DNA of 5,114 bases, taken from an uncultured Treponema sp. (GTDB lineage: Bacteria; Spirochaetota; Spirochaetia; Treponematales; Treponemataceae). Of this stretch, positions 1 through 3,783 are shown piece after piece (within the stretch, counting starts at the first letter, position 1; the number at the start of each line of letters is the position of its first letter). The notes under the pieces were generated by a model that searched no databases, was not told where the DNA came from, and saw nothing but the letters and a program-made list of their open reading frames with translations. Where the stretch lies: the NCBI GenBank assembly GCA_937892225.1, contig CALAUH010000272.1:1-5114 (forward strand). Direction: 5' to 3'. Both the position numbers and the translations under genes were made by a program.

Positions 1-29
1 AATCAGACTTTCTATGTTAAAATTATACA

Positions 30-48
30 GTTGATTATTTAAATCAAC
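30..48. repeat. Perfect 7-bp inverted repeat, possible weak terminator or operator
   Basis: GTTGATT (30-36) and AATCAAC (42-48) are perfect reverse complements around the 5-base centre ATTTA. As RNA this would fold into a 7-bp stem with a 5-base loop. No T-run follows on the + strand. On the - strand the stem is followed by a moderately T-rich stretch. A short open tail in frame 1 ends at 40-42, so the repeat could sit at the end of a gene lying upstream of the window. Its role is undecided: terminator remnant, operator or chance. Confidence 0.35.
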
Positions 49-100
49 AGAAATTGATGTTGGCAGTGGACAGGTATAACGACCCGCAATTTTTGGAGGG

Positions 101-127
101 TTGTCAAACGATTGCAACTTTTATAAT
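101..127 (+). promoter_or_regulatory. Candidate sigma-70 promoter, distal, for the first operon
   Basis: TTGTCA (101-106) matches the -35 consensus at five of six positions. TATAAT (122-127) is a perfect -10. The spacer is 15 bases, shorter than the preferred 16-18, which lowers confidence. Transcription would start near 133 and give a leader of roughly 86 bases before the TTG at 219. It competes with the proximal candidate at 184-211 as the main promoter of the small ORF, acetyltransferase and methyltransferase operon. Confidence 0.35.
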
Positions 128-183
128 AAAATCTAAACATACCACAATCTTTCCATAATCCCAACTATAAACTAAAACTTTAA

Positions 184-211
184 TTACAACTTGCCGCATT
201 TGATTTATAAT
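184..211 (+). promoter_or_regulatory. Candidate sigma-70 promoter, proximal, for the first operon
   Basis: A perfect -10, TATAAT (206-211), lies 16 bases after a poor -35, TTACAA (184-189). The predicted transcription start is about 217-219, directly on the TTG start codon of the small ORF, so a transcript from here would be essentially leaderless. An overlapping alternative, TTGCCG (191-196) with TATATT (215-220) and an 18-base spacer, would start inside the ORF and serve only the downstream genes. Confidence 0.4.
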
Positions 212-218
212 TGTTATA

Positions 219-419
219 TTGTCAGAAAACAAAGGAAAGAAAATCTGGCACGAAATAAAAGACATTCTTTATAACGACGAAGATTTTTGTGAAATTGGAA
301 AAGCGTTTGAACAAACCGGAAAAGTTACTATCGGAAAAGCAGGAAACGCCGTATGGCGTCTGATGAAACAGCGCGAACTTGTCGACTTTGCAAAAGAGTG
401 GATGGAAAAAAACAGATAA
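219..419 (+). CDS. Small hypothetical protein, 66 aa, TTG start
   Basis: I do not recognise this family. The product is a charged, soluble protein with no signal peptide or membrane segment. The N-terminus is lysine-rich, a segment around residues 10-30 is acidic and aromatic (WHEIKDILYNDEDF), and the C-terminal half is probably helical and basic (from AVWRLMKQREL to the end). TTG at 219 is the only plausible start: a TGA lies in frame at 201-203 and the first in-frame ATG is codon 49. No Shine-Dalgarno sequence precedes the TTG. The gene ends 15 bases before the acetyltransferase ATG, whose ribosome binding site starts right after this stop codon, so the two are probably cotranscribed. Position before a GNAT gene recalls GNAT toxin-antitoxin pairs, but no ribbon-helix-helix pattern is visible. 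It could also be the remnant of a longer gene. Confidence 0.6.
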   Translation: MSENKGKKIWHEIKDILYNDEDFCEIGKAFEQTGKVTIGKAGNAVWRLMKQRELVDFAKEWMEKNR

Positions 420-434
420 AAGGAAAGGCAAATC

Positions 435-1007
435 ATGATAACAGTAAAAGAAGTAGATAAATCATTTTTTGAATTGTATGACAGTGTTTCTATGAATGTG
501 GAAATCAAATCAGAGTATGCAATAAAAAAAATTGATAATGGACTTGGCGGCATGCTTCTTGAAGAAAGGCCGGTAACTCCTTGTGTAAAAGATCTCAGCA
601 AATATGAAAAAGCAGTTGAATATGAAAAACAGTTTGATATTACAACCTGGCGATTTTTTATGGCTTTTGATGGAGAAATTCCTGTTGGTGCTATGACCAT
701 CGCCGGCCCAACCAACGGATTGTATATGCTTAATGGCCGAGAAGATGCATGCGTTCTTTGGGATATCCGTGTGGCTGATAATTACAAGCATCAGGGAATA
801 GGCAGTAAATTATTTGAAGCAGGAAAAAAGGCCGCTAAAGAAAAAGGATATGTCCAGATGATTATTGAAAGTCAGAACAATAACGTAACAGCCTGCAACT
901 TTTACAAAAAGCATGGAGCCGTTCTTGGCAAGATTGATATGTATGCATATTATTCTGAACCTGAAATCAGAAACGAAGTGCAGTTAATTTGGTATTTGGA
1001 ATTGTAA
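435..1007 (+). CDS. GNAT N-acetyltransferase, streptothricin acetyltransferase (Sat)-like
   Basis: This cytoplasmic 190-residue enzyme is predicted to transfer acetyl from acetyl-CoA to an amine. The GNAT core lies at about residues 70-175. The beta-4 strand with WDIRV (109-113) leads into the acetyl-CoA pyrophosphate loop NYKHQGIG (116-123), which matches Q/RxxGxG/A with Q120, G121 and G123. The following segment has the pattern IESQNNNVTACNFYKKHGA, and the C-terminus ends in a WYLEL strand. Both the ESQ/ETQ-x-N-V-x-AC-FY-KH pattern and the terminal WY are typical of SatA/Sat4 streptothricin acetyltransferases, which acetylate the beta-lysine of streptothricin. Length is close to that family. 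The start is supported by AGGAAAGG at 421-428, ending 6 bases before the ATG. The methyltransferase follows after 26 bases. Family placement is firm; the real substrate is inferred and could be another amine. Confidence 0.9.
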   Translation: MITVKEVDKSFFELYDSVSMNVEIKSEYAIKKIDNGLGGMLLEERPVTPCVKDLSKYEKAVEYEKQFDITTWRFFMAFDGEIPVGAMTIAGPTNGLYMLNGREDACVLWDIRVADNYKHQGIGSKLFEAGKKAAKEKGYVQMIIESQNNNVTACNFYKKHGAVLGKIDMYAYYSEPEIRNEVQLIWYLEL

Positions 1008-1033
1008 ACAAAATTATTGGGAAGGTGTTTTAG

Positions 1034-1792
1034 ATGATAGAAGATAAACGTCTGGTGTTTGACACAATCAGTGAGCAGTTTGATAAATGGCGTGAAAAAT
1101 ATACCCCTGAATTATTCGATTTTATTTTAAAAGAGTGTCAGTTGGATTCCTCAAAAAAATGCCTTGAAATTGGACCGGGAAGCGGGCAGGCCTCGGAATT
1201 TGCAATTAATTCCGGTTGCGAATACACCGCTATTGAACTTGGAAAAAATCTGACCGAACTTATGAAAGCCAAATTTAGCAGCAAAGAAAATTTTCGAATC
1301 ATCAACGACGATTTTGAAAAGCACGACTTTGCGAATGAACATTTTGACCTGATTTATTCTGCTGCAACAATTCAATGGATTAATCAGGAAATTGCCTATA
1401 AAAAATGCTTTGAACTTTTGAACCAAAATGGATATCTTGCCATGTTCCGAATGTGGGACGACTTAAAATCACCTAATCCGGAATTGTATGAACAAATCCA
1501 GCAGGTTTACGACAAATATTTTGTTTCAGAAATTCCATACACCTGTAAATTTGATTACACAAAAGGCGCTGATTACGGCTACACCTATTTAGGTCAGTTC
1601 AAGTTTTACAATTCCAGAAGTTATACTGCCGAAGAATTTTCAGAATATATAAAAACCCACGCCGATCACATCACTCTAAAAGAAGAAAACCGCGCCCCAT
1701 TTTACGAAGGAATAAAAGCCGCTGTCCGCAACTTCGGCAAAATCAATATTAATTCCGCTTATGTGTTGGATTTGTATCAAAAACAATTGTAA
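1034..1792 (+). CDS. Class I SAM-dependent methyltransferase
   Basis: This 252-residue soluble enzyme has a Rossmann-fold methyltransferase core of the Methyltransf_11/25 type. Motif I is LEIGPGSGQ (44-52), the glycine loop that binds SAM. E68 in AIELG is the acidic residue expected to contact the SAM ribose. NDDFEKHDF (91-99) is the motif II region near the adenine. FDLIYSAATIQWI (104-116) is the motif IV/V strand, and the segment LLNQNGYLAMF corresponds to post-motif L-x-x-G-x-L. The C-terminal 110 residues, rich in Tyr and Phe, probably form the substrate lid. This layout is usual for small-molecule methyltransferases and not for rRNA or DNA enzymes. The start is supported by GAAGGTG (1021-1027) six bases upstream. 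The gene lies 26 bases after the Sat-like acetyltransferase and is probably cotranscribed. The substrate is unknown. Confidence 0.9.
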   Translation: MIEDKRLVFDTISEQFDKWREKYTPELFDFILKECQLDSSKKCLEIGPGSGQASEFAINSGCEYTAIELGKNLTELMKAKFSSKENFRIINDDFEKHDFANEHFDLIYSAATIQWINQEIAYKKCFELLNQNGYLAMFRMWDDLKSPNPELYEQIQQVYDKYFVSEIPYTCKFDYTKGADYGYTYLGQFKFYNSRSYTAEEFSEYIKTHADHITLKEENRAPFYEGIKAAVRNFGKININSAYVLDLYQKQL

Positions 1793-1807
1793 TTTATCAG
1801 ATAAGAT

Positions 1808-1828
1808 GGGCGTTCCCCTCCGTCACCC
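1808..1828. other. GC-rich motif just after the first operon
   Basis: A 21-base segment opening with GGGCGTTCCCC is about three-quarters G+C, inside an otherwise AT-rich intergenic stretch, and starts 16 bases after the methyltransferase stop. It forms no convincing hairpin terminator with its flanks. The abrupt composition change suggests a fragment of a dispersed or mobile repeat, which is inference only. Confidence 0.3.
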
Positions 1829-1855
1829 AAAAATTCCAAAAATTAAGTCGAGCAT

Positions 1856-1887
1856 GGCAACTCATGTAGCAAATCCGGCAACTTATG
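1856..1887. promoter_or_regulatory. Tandem 11-bp direct repeat, candidate LytTR operator
   Basis: GGCAACTCATG (1856-1866) and GGCAACTTATG (1877-1887) match at 10 of 11 positions and repeat every 21 bases, two helical turns. LytTR proteins are known to bind paired imperfect direct repeats, consensus [TA][AC][CA]GTTN[AG][TG], separated by about 12 bases, which is also a 21-base period. On the - strand the copies read TGAGTTGCC and TAAGTTGCC. The GTT core and the bases before it fit well, but the last two positions do not. The site is upstream of the operon that encodes a LytTR protein, about 45-75 bases before its predicted transcription start, where an activator would bind. Autoregulation is inferred. 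Confidence 0.5.
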
Positions 1888-1897
1888 CTTTTACTAA

Positions 1898-1926
1898 TTC
1901 CTTTCTAAATCTTTCGGTTGTATAGT
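1898..1926 (+). promoter_or_regulatory. Candidate promoter of the membrane protein-LytTR operon
   Basis: TATAGT (1921-1926) matches the -10 consensus at five of six positions. The hexamer 17 bases upstream, TTCCTT (1898-1903), is a very poor -35. Transcription would start near 1932, leaving a leader of about 30 bases that contains the ribosome binding site. A good -10 with a weak -35 just downstream of the paired repeat fits an activator-dependent promoter. Confidence 0.4.
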
Positions 1927-1934
1927 TCAACTAT
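1922..1934. repeat. 13-bp palindrome overlapping the predicted -10
   Basis: ATAGTT and AACTAT are perfect reverse complements around a single C. The element covers most of the predicted -10 and the transcription start of the LytTR operon, where a bound protein would block RNA polymerase. It also contains a GTT core on each strand, but matches the LytTR consensus only partly. An operator role is inferred. Confidence 0.3.
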
Positions 1935-1948
1935 CAAAACAAACCGGC

Positions 1949-1954
1949 GGAGGT
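1949..1954 (+). promoter_or_regulatory. Strong Shine-Dalgarno site for the 283-aa membrane protein
   Basis: GGAGGT ends 7 bases before the ATG at 1962 and fixes that start. It is the strongest ribosome binding site in the window and would serve as entry point for the overlapping LytTR gene as well, if the two are translationally coupled. Confidence 0.75.
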
Positions 1955-1961
1955 TAATTTT

Positions 1962-2813
1962 ATGAAAGAGAATGTTAAATTTGTGATGAAAGTTGCTGTA
2001 ATTCATGCGCTTACTTATTTTGTCTGCGGAATGATTTTTTCAACACTTTTTGATTATGAGCATTTATTCAGCCTGGGAAATGCTCAGTACTATATGAAAG
2101 ATGCGTATTCATCAGCAAGTCTTTATGGTCCGTTTTTCCAGATTGTAAGAGGCATCCTTCTTGGATTAATTTTGCTTTTGATGAAAGATTCAATTTTGCA
2201 GAAGAAAAATGCATGGCTTTATCTTTGGATTATTTTTGTTGGATTTGGTGTTATTTGTACTCCGGGTGCTTCTCCTTGTTCTATTGAAGGATTAATTTAC
2301 ACTCAGATTCCGCTGGAATTTCATTTAAAGACAGCTCCGGAAATCATCATTCAACCGCTTATTTTTTCTGTGCTTGTAACTAAAAAAAGCGGATTAAAAA
2401 TTCCTGAAAAATTAAAACTTCCGGTTATCATTACTGCACTTTCTGCGGTAGGATTTTCACTTGGTGGAATAATTCTCGTTGCAATCATCGGCGGTGATTT
2501 TATGGCAAGTGCTTCAGATCCTTTTGCTTTTGTCGTAATGTTTGTTTCACTTGTAATTGTATTTTTTATGACAAAAGCATATTTGAAAAACAAAAACTGG
2601 AAATTTGGAATTTTATATTACATCGTCTGCTACATTTCGCTTGCAGGATTTCCAACAGCATATAATTATCTTACCGGTTCAACATTAAAATCTCCTTTAT
2701 CGCTGATTGTAAGTGCACTTCCGGTTTTGTTTATTGCAATTGTTTTTATAGTAAAAAGATTGACAGCTTCGGGGGAAACAGAGTTTAATTTAAAAGATGA
2801 AAATAACAATTAA
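1962..2813 (+). CDS. Uncharacterised polytopic membrane protein, 283 aa, of a LytTR operon
   Basis: This is a predicted inner-membrane protein with about eight hydrophobic segments: roughly residues 9-30, 58-74, 85-101, 127-139, 153-176, 188-205, 216-236 and 247-265. A short hydrophilic tail (268-283) follows. The N-terminal half has conspicuous features: an LFDYEHLF segment after helix 1, Q60 and R63-G64 before helix 2, and a loop PGASPCSIEGLIYTQIP (101-117) between hydrophobic segments 3 and 4, followed by E127 and Q131-P132. From memory, the SIEG-x-IYT loop recurs in uncharacterised membrane proteins of Firmicutes and Bacteroidetes. No transporter or enzyme motif is visible. The last 17 bases overlap the LytTR gene, so the two products are likely coupled. 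It may sense a membrane signal, inhibit the LytTR protein, or be the effector the system controls. It is too long for DUF3021. Confidence 0.85.
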   Translation: MKENVKFVMKVAVIHALTYFVCGMIFSTLFDYEHLFSLGNAQYYMKDAYSSASLYGPFFQIVRGILLGLILLLMKDSILQKKNAWLYLWIIFVGFGVICTPGASPCSIEGLIYTQIPLEFHLKTAPEIIIQPLIFSVLVTKKSGLKIPEKLKLPVIITALSAVGFSLGGIILVAIIGGDFMASASDPFAFVVMFVSLVIVFFMTKAYLKNKNWKFGILYYIVCYISLAGFPTAYNYLTGSTLKSPLSLIVSALPVLFIAIVFIVKRLTASGETEFNLKDENNN

Positions 2814-3234
2814 TGTTGATGAAACTGTAAAAGAAACTTCTATGCTTGTAACGTGCAGCGAGCTTACACCGGAAGTAGAGAAGCTTCTTGCAACGCTCAG
2901 AATTATGGATAAACAGATTACCGCAAAAAAAGGGGATGCTGTTTGTCTTCTGGATTTAAAAGATATTTTCTATATTGAAGCTTTGGAACGCAGCACATTT
3001 TTTTACACTGGCGATGAAGTTTATGAATCAGAATTGAAGCTTTATGAACTTGAAGCTCAGCTTGAAGCGTATAATTTTATCCGCGTAAGTAAAAATACAA
3101 TCTGTTCGCTGCGGAAAATCAAATTACTCAAATCAGAAGCAGACAGGAAAATAAAAATTACGATGGAAAACGGCTATCAGATTATTGCTTCCCGAATGTA
3201 TGCTGATGATTTACGAAAAAAACTTGGTGTGTAA
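2797..3234 (+). CDS. LytTR-family DNA-binding transcriptional regulator without receiver domain
   Basis: The 145-residue protein has an N-terminal segment of about 40 residues starting MKITINVDE, followed by a LytTR domain (about 42-143). LytTR hallmarks visible are LKDIFYIEAL (54-63), the TFFYTGDEVYESELKLYELE region (67-86), FIRVSKNTI (94-102) and IIASRMYADDLRKKLG (129-144). Such short LytTR proteins carry no phosphoacceptor domain and are usually controlled by a membrane protein encoded alongside. The N-terminal segment resembles that of LytTR proteins paired with DUF3021 partners. The start codon lies inside the end of the upstream gene, with a 17-base overlap and no proper Shine-Dalgarno sequence, so translation is probably coupled. 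Another ATG at 2813 is out of frame. The DUF3021-like gene follows after 34 bases. Likely targets include its own promoter through the paired repeat at 1856-1887. Confidence 0.92.
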   Translation: MKITINVDETVKETSMLVTCSELTPEVEKLLATLRIMDKQITAKKGDAVCLLDLKDIFYIEALERSTFFYTGDEVYESELKLYELEAQLEAYNFIRVSKNTICSLRKIKLLKSEADRKIKITMENGYQIIASRMYADDLRKKLGV

Positions 3235-3268
3235 AATTGAGGTAACACGAAGTTTACAGGAGATTTAA

Positions 3269-3721
3269 ATGAAAAAAATATTGGAAATATTAAACGACAT
3301 ATTTATAACTTTTGGAATTGTAATGCTTGTCCTTCTTGTGATTGCAGTTGCAATTGGAAATGATGCAAGAGGAATGTCATCACTTTTTGAGTTTGGCGCA
3401 AGTGCAATTTCTGTTCCTGCAATTCTGCAGATTTTAATTCTTTGCGCCGGTTCAAATATTTTAAAACACATTTTTTATTCCGATTTTATGATTAAACATC
3501 TGCCTCGCTGGAGCCGTATTTTAATTTTGTTTGTGGCAGTTTATATTCTTCTTGTTTTTGAAATTCTACATTTTGGCTGGATTGGAGAAAGCAATTCGAG
3601 AGGCTGGATTTTTACTTCCCTTGCTTTTGTTTTAAGTTTTACAGGCAGCGTTGTTGCAATCACTCTAAAAGAAAATGCTGAAAACAAAAAGATGAATGAT
3701 GCGCTCAGTCAGTATAAATAA
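3269..3721 (+). CDS. DUF3021-like four-helix membrane protein, probable LytTR partner
   Basis: The 150-residue product has four predicted membrane helices, at about residues 10-29, 45-65, 82-103 and 112-131, and a charged cytoplasmic tail ending ENKKMNDALSQYK. Size, topology, the tail pattern and the position just after a receiver-less LytTR gene all match DUF3021 proteins. In streptococcal LytTR regulatory systems a small membrane protein of this kind keeps the LytTR activator inactive; the same role here is inferred. AGGAG (3258-3262) lies 6 bases before the ATG and fixes the start. The gene is 34 bases after the LytTR stop, the third member of one operon. Similarity to DUF3021 is by pattern and needs a profile search; an unrelated four-helix protein is the alternative. 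Confidence 0.85.
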   Translation: MKKILEILNDIFITFGIVMLVLLVIAVAIGNDARGMSSLFEFGASAISVPAILQILILCAGSNILKHIFYSDFMIKHLPRWSRILILFVAVYILLVFEILHFGWIGESNSRGWIFTSLAFVLSFTGSVVAITLKENAENKKMNDALSQYK

Positions 3722-3726
3722 GTGGA

Positions 3727-3752
3727 ATTAAATCTCGCGTTTAATGATTTTT
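3727..3752 (+). terminator. Possible weak terminator after the LytTR operon
   Basis: ATTAAA (3727-3732) and TTTAAT (3740-3745) form a 6-bp stem around a 7-base loop TCTCGCG, followed two bases later by TTTTT (3748-3752). The stem is all A-T and would be unstable, so termination is probably partial at best. Its second arm could double as a poor -35 for the next gene. Confidence 0.3.
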
Positions 3753-3761
3753 CTCTTTCCA

Positions 3762-3770
3762 TGGTATAAT
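3762..3770 (+). promoter_or_regulatory. Extended -10 promoter of the triple GNAT gene
   Basis: TGGTATAAT is a perfect extended -10 (TGnTATAAT). The nearest -35-like hexamer, TTTAAT (3740-3745), is weak and 19 bases away, which an extended -10 can tolerate. Transcription should start near 3776-3778, only about 6-8 bases before the ATG at 3784, so the transcript would be nearly leaderless. Confidence 0.6.
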
Positions 3771-3783
3771 CTAAAAGCAAACT

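Noticed and set aside
57..158. Short + strand ORF of 33 codons starting ATG TTG GCA, with a GGAGG in it
   Set aside because: No ribosome binding site precedes it, it resembles no family I know, and the second half is low-complexity AT-rich sequence. The GGAGG at 95-99 is inside the ORF and has no start codon at a proper distance downstream.
269..715. Open frame of 148 codons on the - strand
   Set aside because: It runs antisense across the end of the small ORF and into the Sat-like gene, spans their intergenic gap and has no recognisable domain.
219..1007. GNAT toxin-antitoxin pair (TacA/TacT type)
   Set aside because: The gene order fits, but the small protein shows no ribbon-helix-helix pattern and the GNAT is closer to streptothricin acetyltransferases than to TacT toxins.
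1794..1804. Small palindrome TTATC-A-GATAA just after the methyltransferase stop as a terminator
   Set aside because: The centre is too small for a hairpin loop, the stem is short and AT-rich, and no T-run follows.
1793..1961. Integron attC site between cassette-like genes
   Set aside because: GTT and AAC cores occur, but no pair fits the GTTRRRY and RYYYAAC arms with the inner complementary boxes, and two operons with ordinary spacing flank it.
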